Shown here one piece after another: positions 21,505-30,534 of a stretch of DNA of 64,000 nucleotides. Numbering within the stretch: the first letter of the stretch is position 1; every line of letters begins with the position of its first letter. The notes beneath the pieces were generated by a model. The model saw only the letters and a list, made by a program, of their open reading frames with translations. It was not told the origin of the DNA and searched no databases. A program made the translations under genes and the position numbers. Source of the DNA: Bacteroidetes bacterium HGW-Bacteroidetes-4 (GTDB lineage Bacteria; Bacteroidota; Bacteroidia; Bacteroidales; SZUA-534); the NCBI GenBank assembly GCA_002840905.1, contig PHDD01000001.1:62001-126000 (forward strand). The letters run 5' to 3'.

Positions 21505-22417
21505 GCAAAAAGTTGTTGGCAAAGCTGGCCGATAAATAATTGTCGTAGCTCTGGCAGGTTTCGCTGGCAAACAGTGTAGCCGTTTCCAGAATTTGGGCCC
21601 AGGCCGTTTTGTCCAGGTGCATCAGTTCCTTTTCCCGACTTAAATGTTGATACAAACGGAACAGAATTCCTGCCGAAAAGGTATCGCCGGCGCCCACGGT
21701 ACTGATGGTCTTAATTTTTTTTGCTTCAAGGCTGAGCTGAAAAGCATCGGTAAACAGTTCTACCCCTTGATTGCCTTTGGTATAAATAAGAATCGTCGGG
21801 CCCAGCTTTTTTATCATGTTCCAGGTGGCTTGTCCGTTGGTTATGCCATAAATGTTTTTAAAATCATCGTTCGATCCTTTAACAATGCTTGCGTGAGCTA
21901 TATTTTTCTCAATTAGCGGAAACAATTCGGGCAACTGATGCAAATGGGGTGTCCTGAAGTTGGGGTCGTACATAACAATGCCATTCAGGGAGTTTACCCT
22001 GCTTAAAAAAGCATCCAATTGCGGATGCCAAAGCGGGTTTAAACCGAAAAACGAACCGAAGTGAATCATGTCGTTTACCTTAACTTTAGGAAATAGCAAG
22101 GGGGGCGTTTGTTTTGCTTTGTCTTTGTAAAAACTGTATTGGGCGTTGTTTTGTGCATCGAGAAAAGCCAAAGCCAGGTTTGTTTTTATGCCTGCTTCGC
22201 GGTAAATGTATTGGCTTCCGACAGCGTTGCGATGCAAAAAGTCAATTAAAAGTTCAGCTGCTTTATCGCGCGACAGCACGGAAATGTGATTAACCGGAAC
22301 CTTAAGCCGTCCGAGCGAAATGGCTGTGTTAAGCATGGAGCCGCCGGGTTTTATCTGGGCTTCGTCCAGATTCTTTATAATGATGTCGAGTACTATTTCG
22401 CCAATGGTATATATCAT
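21494..22417 (-). CDS. PfkB-family carbohydrate kinase
   Basis: The ATG at 22417 (MIYTIGEIVLDI) gives 307 residues, the normal length of a ribokinase-like enzyme. The PfkB signatures are visible: an N-terminal GGSMLNTAISLGRLKVPVNHISVL (sugar-binding), and TVGAGDTFSAGILFRL near the C-terminus with the catalytic Asp and anion hole. It would phosphorylate a sugar using ATP, likely fructose or a related ketose or nucleoside; the sequence does not say which. It overlaps the DUF4268-like gene downstream. A divergent SiaB gene lies 126 bases upstream. Confidence 0.85.
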   Translation of the reverse strand: MIYTIGEIVLDIIIKNLDEAQIKPGGSMLNTAISLGRLKVPVNHISVLSRDKAAELLIDFLHRNAVGSQYIYREAGIKTNLALAFLDAQNNAQYSFYKDKAKQTPPLLFPKVKVNDMIHFGSFFGLNPLWHPQLDAFLSRVNSLNGIVMYDPNFRTPHLHQLPELFPLIEKNIAHASIVKGSNDDFKNIYGITNGQATWNMIKKLGPTILIYTKGNQGVELFTDAFQLSLEAKKIKTISTVGAGDTFSAGILFRLYQHLSREKELMHLDKTAWAQILETATLFASETCQSYDNYLSASFANNFLHVQ

Positions 22418-22505
22418 ATAAAAGTGCAATGAATACGTAAAAGTAGTGAATGGTTTAATATTCATCAATGAAAAGCAAAAAAACAAGGATTTTCCAATTT
22501 TTTTT

Positions 22506-22513
22506 TATATTTG
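22506..22513 (+). promoter_or_regulatory. Promoter -7 box for the SiaB-SiaC pair
   Basis: TATATTTG matches the Bacteroidota -7 consensus TAnnTTTG about 30 bases before the start of the siaB-like gene. No convincing -33 box is seen at the usual distance, so confidence is moderate. Confidence 0.5.
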
Positions 22514-22543
22514 TCAGATTAAACCGATACATGAAAAAGAATT

Positions 22544-23089
22544 ATGGCATTTAACATCCAGGATTGGGTTAAACAAAATAGCAAGGATGAGGTTTTGTTT
22601 CTTTACAATGGAGAAGTGTCAAATTCATTTTTAGCCGATTCACTGGGTACTATAGAAGCACAATTGGAACAGGCACCCTCAAAAGCGCGCAAGAAAATTT
22701 TTAATGTATTGGTCGAGGCCATGCAAAACCTGTATCATCACTCATCGGTATTGCCGCCCGATAGCAGCGAAGAACTTAAAGGGAAATATGCTGTTTGTAT
22801 TTTAAGTAAGAATTGCGTTGGTTATCATGTAATAACTGGTAACTTTGTTAATGAAAAACAAAAAACCTTTTTAGACAATCATTTATCGCACATAAATAAG
22901 CTGGATAAAGAAGAACTGAAAAATTTGTATAAAGAGATTCTCGATAATCAGGAATTTTCTGAAAAAGGCGGAGGTGGTTTAGGCATGGTAGATATAGCGC
23001 GAAAATCGGGGAGTAAAATAAAATTTGAATTTCATAATTACAGCGAAAATTATTATTTTTTCAGTATAAATGTTAATATTGTAGAATAA
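22544..23089 (+). CDS. SiaB-family protein kinase
   Basis: The 181-residue protein matches the SiaB family (DUF6272), GHKL-fold protein kinases that phosphorylate SiaC. The N-terminal IFNVLVEAMQNLYHHS (about residues 50-67) is the N-box with the ATP-binding Glu/Asn, and GGGGLGMVDIARKSGSKI (about residues 147-164) is the G-box. A SiaC (DUF1987) gene follows by 17 bases, as expected. In Pseudomonas the SiaB/SiaC/SiaA switch controls biofilm via a diguanylate cyclase; a role in surface behaviour is inferred here. A putative SiaA-like phosphatase with TPRs lies at 46544. Confidence 0.8.
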   Translation: MAFNIQDWVKQNSKDEVLFLYNGEVSNSFLADSLGTIEAQLEQAPSKARKKIFNVLVEAMQNLYHHSSVLPPDSSEELKGKYAVCILSKNCVGYHVITGNFVNEKQKTFLDNHLSHINKLDKEELKNLYKEILDNQEFSEKGGGGLGMVDIARKSGSKIKFEFHNYSENYYFFSINVNIVE

Positions 23090-23106
23090 CTAAATATCAG
23101 AATCCT

Positions 23107-23487
23107 ATGGAACCAATTTCAATTACAGGAACACCCAAAACACCTACGGTACATTTTGATAGCGAAAAAGGAAAAGTTGAGATAAAAGGACGTTCGATAC
23201 CTGAGAATTCGATTGAGTTTTATAAACCCTTAGTCGATTGGCTCGAACAATATTTGTCGAATCCGGCCACGCTTACCGAAGTGAATATTCAACTCGAGTA
23301 TTTTAATACCAGTAGCTCTAAATGTATTTTAGATGTATTCAAAAAACTTGAGGCCATCTACAAAAGCGGAAACGAGGTAATTATTAACTGGTATTACGAG
23401 GAGGATGACGAAGACATGCTGGAAGCCGGCGAAGATTATCAATCGATAATTAAGATTCCTTTTAAAATGGTTGAAATTGAAGAGTAA
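23107..23487 (+). CDS. SiaC-family (DUF1987) regulatory phosphoprotein, copy 1
   Basis: The 126-residue protein matches DUF1987 (SiaC): VHFDSEKGKVEIKGRSIPENS, then WLEQYLSNP, YFNTSSSKCILDVFKKLE and INWYYEEDDEDMLEAGEDY. The NTSSSK stretch is the likely Ser/Thr phosphorylation region, targeted by the adjacent SiaB kinase and reversed by a PP2C phosphatase. It is co-transcribed with the SiaB gene and followed by a strong bidirectional terminator. A paralogue sits at 52327. Confidence 0.85.
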   Translation: MEPISITGTPKTPTVHFDSEKGKVEIKGRSIPENSIEFYKPLVDWLEQYLSNPATLTEVNIQLEYFNTSSSKCILDVFKKLEAIYKSGNEVIINWYYEEDDEDMLEAGEDYQSIIKIPFKMVEIEE

Positions 23488-23502
23488 AAAATAGTTTCTC
23501 TC

Positions 23503-23541
23503 AAAAAAAGAAGGCTGTATTATTTGCAGCCTTCTTTTTTT
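23503..23541. terminator. Bidirectional terminator
   Basis: AAAAAAAGAAGGCTG (23503-23517) pairs perfectly with CAGCCTTCTTTTTTT (23527-23541) around a 9-base loop. It serves both the SiaB-SiaC unit and the converging ABC transporter. Confidence 0.9.
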
Positions 23542-26500
23542 ATATCAGTTTTTTATAGGTAAAATATTCAATCAGCCGGCGGAGTAGCCTGAAGTGCAAG
23601 CTAAGGTACAATAAAAGGTTATAAACCCACATTACCAGAATGTTTATCCAATAGGTATCGACATAATAGCCAAACAGCTTTTTATTGGGCGCATAAAAAT
23701 GAGCTTTTATAAAATCATTTTCCGGATTAAGATAAATAGGATCAATTTTTCGAACCAGTTGCCCATTCCATTCAATAATGCGTTCCAATGAATTAGAATT
23801 GCGGACAAATGTGGTCAGGTTCTCGTTGGTGTTTTCTCTTTTCAGTTTTAAAAAGGCTTCTTTTTCTTCTTTGGTTTCCTGGAACGAATTGATTAATTCG
23901 TCGCGCAGGTTATTGGCCCGGTTAAAGCGTTTTAAATAATAATTATTTAGTTGATCCAAATAGTTTTCTGTTTCTCTTAAAACAGTTTCGTTAATTTTAT
24001 CATAATACAGTTGACTGAGCAGGATAAAAGGAACCCGGTTGTTCTGATTCAACTCTTTCTCAATTTCGTTTCGTAAAACAGTAAGGGCCTCTTTTACTTT
24101 TAGCTGCATTACCGGATTGGTATAATTTCGCTGGCAATACGATACCTTGTTCATCAAGGTTTTTACCCAGTAATTCTTTTTGTAATCGGCATCGCTCATT
24201 ACCTTATTGTAGTCGTAAAAAATGGTTTCATAATCGTTATGGTTAAACTGATAAACGGCCAGGGCTTCGTAGGCCCAGCGGGCGGTAATAATTTCGCCAT
24301 ACCAGGGTATTTTTGAGGGCGACGATATGGCCGGGTTCAGTTTGTCGAATGAAATGATTACTCCGCTTAAAATGAGCTGTGGAATAACCAAAAACGGTAT
24401 CAGAATGTAAATGGTAACCACGGTATCGAACGTGTCGGAAATATTAAGCCCCATCATGCAGGCAAAAAACCAGGCGCTAAACAATACCAGCCAGTAATTA
24501 AAATACATGCCCTGAATGCCCATGATGCTGTTACCGATAAACACAAAAATCAAAGCCTGAAAAGCCGAAAGTACTATAAGAATTACAATTTTAGACAGGA
24601 GGTAACTGGTACGACTTAAGTTAAGAAAGCGTTCACGTTTAAGAATTTTACGGTCTTTTATAATTTCTTCAGCACTAACCGATAAACCAATAAAAATGGC
24701 TACAATAACCGATATAAAAAGGTAAACCGGCAGGTTGGGGTTTCCGCTCAGGGAATAACCTGAACTGTCGTTGGTGTAGTATTTTATAATGAACGAAAGC
24801 AAAAACGCCAGAATGGGTGCTTCGGTAAGGTTTATAATAAGGTATTGCCGGTTGGCAATTTTCGAAAGCACGTCGCGGGTAATAAAAACAAAGAACTGTT
24901 TAATTTTTCCGGGAATTTTAAAGGCATTTTCGGGAAGGTGCTGCCCCTTACGTAAGCTTAAAGCCGGTAAGTCGCGATTCTCGGTTAAATGCCGGAACCA
25001 TTCCTGTGGTGTTTTTCGGCGGTTGTGGGTAAGGTTTCCGTATTCGTCAATTATTTTTGAATCGATAATGTTAAAAACCTGTTCCGGATTTACATTGCCG
25101 CAGAGCCTGCACTCGCTGTCGTTCCAGTTGGCGTGATGAATTTTCGACTTAAAGTAAATGATGGAATCAACCGGGTTGCCATCGTAAATTAAATAGCCTC
25201 CGTTGTCGAGGATAAATAATTTGTCGAACATCTTAAAAATATCGCTCGATGGCTGATGGATAACTGTAAAAATAAGCTTTCCCTTTAAAGCCAGTTCTTT
25301 AAGCAAATCCATAATGTTTTCTGAATCGCGCGATGACAGTCCTGAAGTAGGCTCGTCGAGGAATAAAATGGCTGGTTCGCGAATTAATTCAAGGGCAATG
25401 TTCAATCTTTTTCGTTGGCCCCCGCTAATTTTTTTGTTGAGCGGGTTGCCCACCACCATGTCTTTTATTTCATATAATCCCAGGCTTTTTAGTATTCTGA
25501 AAACTTTTAAGTTAAGCTGAAAATTACTGGTGTTGCCAAAGCACAGTTTGGCATTGTAAAAAAGATTTTGATACACCGACAGTTCTTCAATCAGCAAGTC
25601 GTCCTGCGACACAAAGCCAATTAAACCTTCAACCTTTTCTTTTTCCTTATGAATGTCAACACCATTAATGGTAACTTTACCCGACGAGGGCTGGTTGCTT
25701 CCGTTGAGCACGTTAAGCAGGGTTGATTTTCCGGCCCCGCTGGCGCCCATAATACCAATCAGGCTACCCGATTCTTCAACAAAATCAATTTTATTCAGCC
25801 CTTTTATACCACCTTTAAAGTGATATTCAACCTGTTGGGCGGCAAACTCAATTTTATTGTCGTTTTCGTTAATGTAAAAGGCACTGATAATGTCGGAATA
25901 ATATATGGGTTTCATTTTTGAATCGCGCAAAGCCGAGCCCTGCGTTAAAATATAAACCCTGTCGTTAATTATCATTTGCCCGTTTATGTAAACTTCATGC
26001 TCGCCAAAACAGCGGGCCAGGTACATATCGGAAGGTTTAAAATGGACTACCCAGATTTTGTCGTGAAACGATTCCTGATACAAATGGCGGATGCCAGGTA
26101 TGGTGGTTGTTTTTTGTCCGTCAATGAGCAGCATGTTCGGCGTTTCGGGCATCGAATCGAATGGATTCAGCACAAAATCCTTTATCAGGGTAAATTCGTT
26201 TTCGGGATAATGGAAAATATCGGCTACGGTAAGAATAAATTCCAATTCCTGTTCTGAGATTTCCACGTCAGATTTAACAAATTCGAGCAAACGTATAAGT
26301 ACAACTACTTTTTGTCGCAGATCGAGTTCCTGATTTATCTGGGTACAAATTTTCAGTACTTTAACCGAGCTAAGCGAAAGGCTTTTTTCGCGTCGGTTTT
26401 CCTGACTTTGTTTTTTTTGGTAAAGGGCGTAAAAGCCATCAAAAAGTTTTAGGTATTCTTCAACAATTTCTTCGTTGAGTTGCTGTTTAAGAAACGATTC

Positions 26501-26590
26501 CACAATGTTCCTGCCATTTCTATTACTGCTTCTTGGGCCGGCAATAATGGCAAAGAGTTGCATTAAAGCTTTTAGAATCCGTTCACTCAT
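23540..26590 (-). CDS. ABCG-like transporter with N-terminal TerB-like and FHA-like domains
   Basis: This 1016-residue protein joins several modules: a helical N-terminal part (~1-150, TerB-like in appearance with LDLRQKVVVLIRLLEFV), an FHA-like beta domain around residues 200-260 (VYINGQMIINDRVYILTQGS), an ABC ATPase (~270-490) with GASGAGKSTLL, ISGGQRKRLNIALELI and ILFLDEPTSGLSSRD, then an ABC-2 type membrane domain of about six spans (~580-760). The C-terminal ~250 residues form a large helical soluble region, and the last ~40 form another membrane span. The order ATPase then permease is that of ABCG exporters. Substrate unknown. It may export lipids, with the FHA-like domain sensing phosphorylation. 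Confidence 0.85.
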   Translation of the reverse strand: MSERILKALMQLFAIIAGPRSSNRNGRNIVESFLKQQLNEEIVEEYLKLFDGFYALYQKKQSQENRREKSLSLSSVKVLKICTQINQELDLRQKVVVLIRLLEFVKSDVEISEQELEFILTVADIFHYPENEFTLIKDFVLNPFDSMPETPNMLLIDGQKTTTIPGIRHLYQESFHDKIWVVHFKPSDMYLARCFGEHEVYINGQMIINDRVYILTQGSALRDSKMKPIYYSDIISAFYINENDNKIEFAAQQVEYHFKGGIKGLNKIDFVEESGSLIGIMGASGAGKSTLLNVLNGSNQPSSGKVTINGVDIHKEKEKVEGLIGFVSQDDLLIEELSVYQNLFYNAKLCFGNTSNFQLNLKVFRILKSLGLYEIKDMVVGNPLNKKISGGQRKRLNIALELIREPAILFLDEPTSGLSSRDSENIMDLLKELALKGKLIFTVIHQPSSDIFKMFDKLFILDNGGYLIYDGNPVDSIIYFKSKIHHANWNDSECRLCGNVNPEQVFNIIDSKIIDEYGNLTHNRRKTPQEWFRHLTENRDLPALSLRKGQHLPENAFKIPGKIKQFFVFITRDVLSKIANRQYLIINLTEAPILAFLLSFIIKYYTNDSSGYSLSGNPNLPVYLFISVIVAIFIGLSVSAEEIIKDRKILKRERFLNLSRTSYLLSKIVILIVLSAFQALIFVFIGNSIMGIQGMYFNYWLVLFSAWFFACMMGLNISDTFDTVVTIYILIPFLVIPQLILSGVIISFDKLNPAISSPSKIPWYGEIITARWAYEALAVYQFNHNDYETIFYDYNKVMSDADYKKNYWVKTLMNKVSYCQRNYTNPVMQLKVKEALTVLRNEIEKELNQNNRVPFILLSQLYYDKINETVLRETENYLDQLNNYYLKRFNRANNLRDELINSFQETKEEKEAFLKLKRENTNENLTTFVRNSNSLERIIEWNGQLVRKIDPIYLNPENDFIKAHFYAPNKKLFGYYVDTYWINILVMWVYNLLLYLSLHFRLLRRLIEYFTYKKLI

Positions 26591-26616
26591 GAGTAGGTTT
26601 TAGCAATTGCCTGTAT

Positions 26617-27042
26617 TTATTGTTGAAACCCAATTAACAGTACTGCAATTCCCGAACTTTGGTTTTTAGGATCCAACTGAGCTTCAATAATACAATCCAT
26701 GGTATGGTCGAATTCAAAATCCCAGTAGGAGATATTTTCAAAATCGGTATTGGTAAAAAGTAAGTTGCGTTCCTGATCGTAAACCGAGAATTTTAGGTTT
26801 CCCTCGTTGGTTCCGCTATAGGCTACAATGCGGTAAATGCTTTCTTCATAAAAGGTGGTGTAAAACTCAGCAATTTCATCTCCGTTTAAAAAAGCAGTAT
26901 ATGATTGCCCGTCGGAGATAAAAGGTAAATTCATATGGCTTTGGCACAGCCGCAAGGTGGAATCGAGTTGTGCTTTTACCGGTGATGCCAGCATCAGGGT
27001 AAATAAGGTGGCTACAGATACTATTCGAAGTAAGGTTTTCAT
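26617..27042 (-). CDS. Exported beta-rich protein, about 141 aa
   Basis: The start used is ATG at 27042 (MKTLLRIVSVATLFTLMLASPVKAQ), with a signal peptide ending VKAQ. The mature part is strand-rich (SYTAFLNGDEIAEFYTTFYEESIYRIVAYSG; FSVYDQERNLLFTNTDFENISYWDFEFDHTMDCIIEAQL), suggesting a secreted beta-sandwich. It is the second gene of a leftward pair after a lipoprotein. No family is recognised. Confidence 0.75.
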   Translation of the reverse strand: MKTLLRIVSVATLFTLMLASPVKAQLDSTLRLCQSHMNLPFISDGQSYTAFLNGDEIAEFYTTFYEESIYRIVAYSGTNEGNLKFSVYDQERNLLFTNTDFENISYWDFEFDHTMDCIIEAQLDPKNQSSGIAVLLIGFQQ

Positions 27043-27052
27043 CGGTTTCTGC

Positions 27053-27952
27053 TTATTTAATGAGTAAATTTCTGATGTGGGTAATTTTATCATTAATGGT
27101 AGTCAGAACTTCATCAGAAACAACTGTTTCAGTAACTGAATGTACTTTGGTTAATTTTTGCTGAGGCAGTGTTGTTGGTTCCTTGTATTGGTAGTTGGTT
27201 TCCACGGCATCAAATTCGTATGAAAGATCAATTAAATCGTCGACCAGGTTTTTCATGTCTTCCGATTCGTTATAATAAGGCTGAAGAATTTTAATTAAAT
27301 TTTCGAGCGGTTGTTTGTTTTCACCCGCACGTTGAATCAGTTCTGCATTTTTAGTTTCCAGCGAAAGGGTGGTTAAAAAGTACATGGCTTCAATCCATCC
27401 GCCGGCAAGTACCAATGCTCCTTCGCGTTGACGCTGGTTTTCCTTTAAAAAGAAATCCACATCACGATAAGTATTCGACATTATAAATAGTAAACTGTCC
27501 TGCTTGTCGATGTTGCTTTCAATACGTTTAAAAATCTGTGGGTCGATAGCTGCCGAAAGGCCTAAATCCTGAGCCAATAATTTAATTACTGAAAAATAGG
27601 TAATGGCCGCTGGTGATTGTTGATAAATGTTTAAGTAAGCTAAATCGGCACCATATATTCCCATGTTTATGGCTTTCTCGAATAAACTGGTGTATTGTTT
27701 ATAGTTATCGGAAGGGTTTATTAATTCGGAATTGTAATCGGAACCCATGCTTTTAATTAATATTGATAATTGGTAAGGCGAGGGGATACTGAACAATGAA
27801 TTTTCGAAGCGGAATACTTTGCTGGTTGTGTCTAATTCTACGTTTAATGCTTTTTCAAGGCTCGAAGTGTCAGTCTTTTTATCTGATTTGCATGAAAAAG
27901 CCAGCAGGCTAACAAAGAATACAAAAAGCAAATACTTTTGTATGATACTCAT
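27053..27952 (-). CDS. Lipoprotein of unknown function, 299 aa
   Basis: The N-terminus MSIIQKYLLFVFFVSLLAFSC is a lipoprotein signal with Cys21. The mature part is helical, with repeated hydrophobic heptads and segments such as LAYLNIYQQSPAAITYFSVIKLLAQDLGLSAAIDPQIFKRIESNIDKQDSLLF. No enzyme motif is visible. It lies 11 bases before the exported 141-aa gene, forming a two-gene leftward unit with the large ABC transporter further downstream. Confidence 0.8.
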   Translation of the reverse strand: MSIIQKYLLFVFFVSLLAFSCKSDKKTDTSSLEKALNVELDTTSKVFRFENSLFSIPSPYQLSILIKSMGSDYNSELINPSDNYKQYTSLFEKAINMGIYGADLAYLNIYQQSPAAITYFSVIKLLAQDLGLSAAIDPQIFKRIESNIDKQDSLLFIMSNTYRDVDFFLKENQRQREGALVLAGGWIEAMYFLTTLSLETKNAELIQRAGENKQPLENLIKILQPYYNESEDMKNLVDDLIDLSYEFDAVETNYQYKEPTTLPQQKLTKVHSVTETVVSDEVLTTINDKITHIRNLLIK

Positions 27953-28001
27953 AATTCAGATTGTATTGGTGTTACATTATACCGCAAGTAATGAAAAAAT
28001 A

Positions 28002-28157
28002 ATGAAATCTCAAAGCAATGGACGGCAGGTAAACACTCCATTTAAAAAAATGACAACTCATATGCAACAAGCCCATTATTATTTTAAAAAACATCTAAAG
28101 GTTTTGCTTATATCAACAGGGGTATTGTATATTTGGCGTCGCGTAGGGTATTTCTAA
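28002..28157 (+). CDS. Possible small membrane protein, 51 aa
   Basis: In the 338-base gap between the lipoprotein and the peptidase, ATG at 28002 opens a 51-codon frame (MKSQSNGRQVNTPFKKMTTH then HLKVLLISTGVLYIWRRVGYF). It has a short hydrophobic span near the C-terminus and a basic N-terminus. Nothing else supports it, so it may be a chance frame. The rest of this gap holds an imperfect hairpin (CCGGG at 28226 with CCCGG at 28246) and no other recognisable feature. Confidence 0.25.
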   Translation: MKSQSNGRQVNTPFKKMTTHMQQAHYYFKKHLKVLLISTGVLYIWRRVGYF

Positions 28158-28291
28158 AGTATAGATAAAGAAGAATACAAACAGGCAAATAACTTTTATG
28201 AAAATAAACCGTGATGCATTTAAAGCCGGGTAAGTTTTGTTTACTCCCGGATACGATGTTTCATTTTAACCATAGTTAAAAAATTTACAGT

Positions 28292-30433
28292 ATGAAACAA
28301 TTGCTATCATTATTGATACTCTTACAGTTATCGTTTCTTGGTTTAGCACAGGATAAAATGCTCACCATGAGTGATGCTATAGTGGGTCAATGGCGTAATC
28401 TGGCTCCTGAATCATTTCATAACCTTCAATGGCGCGGAAATTCAAACCAATTTACTTTTCAGGATTATTACAAAGTGTATCAGCAATCGGCTAAAAAAGC
28501 CGATTCGGTGGTGGTATTTACGTTATCGGAACTGAACGGTATATTACGTACTAAAGCATTGGATACCTTGGCGTATCTGCCTGGTTTTACCTGGTACAAC
28601 GAAAACGAGTTTCATTTCTACAGTAAAAATACCTGGCTGGTAGTACAATTAAAAGAAAAACAGATTCTTACACAGATTACCCTGCCCGAAGCTGCTGAGA
28701 ATAAAGAAATTCATTACGAATCGAAGCAGATAGCCTATACCATCGATAATAATCTTTATGTGATTGATGCTGCTAATAACCCATTGGCCATTACCGCTTC
28801 AGTAAATAAAAATATAGTTAGCGGACAATCGGTTAGCCGAAACGAATTTGGAATTAACGGTGGTATTTTCTGGTCACCAAATGGAAATAAGCTGGCTTAT
28901 TACCAAAAAGATGAATCGAAAGTTAAAGATTATCCATTGGTCGATATCACTGCCCGGGAAGCTGAAGTGAATTTTATAAAATACCCCATGGCCGGAATGG
29001 CCAGCGAGCACATAAGTGTGGGTGTTTACGATTTTACGACAAAACAGACACAGTTTATTGAAAACCTGGATACCGTTTCGGAAAAATACCTGACCAATTT
29101 AACATGGACTCCCGACGAGCAGTATATTTATCTTCAGGTTTTGAACCGGGGGCAGAATCACATGAAGTTAAACCGCTATGCAGTTGCTGACGGATCTTTG
29201 GATAAAACGCTTTTCGAAGAAAAACACGAAAAATACGTTGAACCCTATCATCCTTTATTATTTATCGATAACAAACCAGATCGTTTTATTTACCAATCAC
29301 GAAATCAGGGTTACAATCATGCTTATTTGTATAGTGCCGATGGACAGCTTATTAAACCTGTTACCCAAGGTGACTGGGAAATTACCGATGTGGTTTACCT
29401 CGATAAAAACAGCCTGTATTATATGGCAACCAAAGAAAGTCCGATTGAGCGGCATTTGTATAAAACGGATTTAAAAAACGGAAAAACTATAAAGCTAACT
29501 CAGGTTCAGGGAACCCATTCGGTGCTTTTTAATGCCGGAGCCGAATTGTTTATCGACACCTGGTCAAATATAAAAACACCTAAGGTGATTGATATTGTAT
29601 CGTTAAAGGGAACTAAGGTTCGCACCATTATAAAATCGGCCAATCCATTGGTAGCTTATAAACTGCCGGAAATGAAAATTGGTTCGTTAAAAGCCGCCGA
29701 TGGAGTTACCGATTTATATTATCGCATAATTAAGCCGGCCGATTTTGATTCTACCCGTAAATATCCTGCCATAGTATACGTATATGGCGGTCCCCATGCG
29801 CAGCTGGTTAATAATCGTTGGCTTGGTGGCGCCCGCTTATGGGAATATTATATGGCTCAGAACGGATACGTTCTTTTTATTCTCGATAATCGGGGTTCAG
29901 CCAATCGCGGACTTGAATTTGAAAATGTGATTCACCGGCAGTGTGGTGTAAACGAAATGAAAGACCAGTTGAAAGGAATAAAACATCTGGAGTCGCTGGG
30001 TTTTGTCGATATGAACCGCATAGGTGTTCATGGCTGGAGCTATGGTGGTTTTATGACTACATCGCTGATGGTGAATTACCCCGATGTATTTAAAGTGGGA
30101 GTTGCCGGAGGTCCGGTTATTGATTGGAAATATTACGAAGTAATGTATGGCGAACGGTATATGGATTCGCCCGACGAAAACCCCGAAGGTTATATGTTTA
30201 CCTCTTTGCTTCCGCGGGCAAAAGACCTGAAAGGAAAACTGCTTATTATTCATGGGGGTGTTGATCCCACCGTAGTTTGGCAGCACAGCCAGCTTTTTCT
30301 GAGCGAATGCATCAAAAATCAGGTTCCAGTCGATTATTTTGTTTATCCCGAAGCAGAACATAATGTTCGTGGTATTGACCGCATCCATCTGATGCAAAAA
30401 GTAACAAACTATTTCGATGATTATTTAAAATAA
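28292..30433 (+). CDS. Dipeptidyl-peptidase IV family serine peptidase (S9B)
   Basis: The 713-residue protein has a signal peptide (MKQLLSLLILLQLSFLGLAQ), a beta-propeller domain (~40-450) and a C-terminal alpha/beta-hydrolase domain with the catalytic motif HGWSYGGF (Ser), GGVDPTVVWQHSQL (Asp region) and PEAEHNVRG (His). The propeller opens at ALRDITDLPGFTWYNENEFHFY-like strands. It removes N-terminal X-Pro dipeptides from oligopeptides in the periplasm. DPP-IV enzymes are typical of Bacteroidota protein degradation. It is followed by an intrinsic terminator, and no signal for T9SS is seen. Confidence 0.9.
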   Translation: MKQLLSLLILLQLSFLGLAQDKMLTMSDAIVGQWRNLAPESFHNLQWRGNSNQFTFQDYYKVYQQSAKKADSVVVFTLSELNGILRTKALDTLAYLPGFTWYNENEFHFYSKNTWLVVQLKEKQILTQITLPEAAENKEIHYESKQIAYTIDNNLYVIDAANNPLAITASVNKNIVSGQSVSRNEFGINGGIFWSPNGNKLAYYQKDESKVKDYPLVDITAREAEVNFIKYPMAGMASEHISVGVYDFTTKQTQFIENLDTVSEKYLTNLTWTPDEQYIYLQVLNRGQNHMKLNRYAVADGSLDKTLFEEKHEKYVEPYHPLLFIDNKPDRFIYQSRNQGYNHAYLYSADGQLIKPVTQGDWEITDVVYLDKNSLYYMATKESPIERHLYKTDLKNGKTIKLTQVQGTHSVLFNAGAELFIDTWSNIKTPKVIDIVSLKGTKVRTIIKSANPLVAYKLPEMKIGSLKAADGVTDLYYRIIKPADFDSTRKYPAIVYVYGGPHAQLVNNRWLGGARLWEYYMAQNGYVLFILDNRGSANRGLEFENVIHRQCGVNEMKDQLKGIKHLESLGFVDMNRIGVHGWSYGGFMTTSLMVNYPDVFKVGVAGGPVIDWKYYEVMYGERYMDSPDENPEGYMFTSLLPRAKDLKGKLLIIHGGVDPTVVWQHSQLFLSECIKNQVPVDYFVYPEAEHNVRGIDRIHLMQKVTNYFDDYLK

Positions 30434-30450
30434 ATCTTACATTTTACCAG

Positions 30451-30482
30451 AAAAATGCCGGATAATTTGACCGGCATTTTTT
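30451..30482 (+). terminator. Intrinsic terminator after the DPP-IV gene
   Basis: AAAATGCCGG (30452-30461) pairs with CCGGCATTTT (30471-30480) around a 9-base loop and ends in a T-run. Confidence 0.85.
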
Positions 30483-30534
30483 ATCTGAACCGGCAATAAA
30501 AAATAAACAGGCCAAAACAGCTATAAATATATTC

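Noticed and set aside
27819..28157. Long plus-strand frame (112 codons) starting inside the lipoprotein gene
   Set aside because: The first half is antisense to a clear gene. Only the last 51 codons (from 28002) are intergenic and these are listed as a low-confidence sORF.
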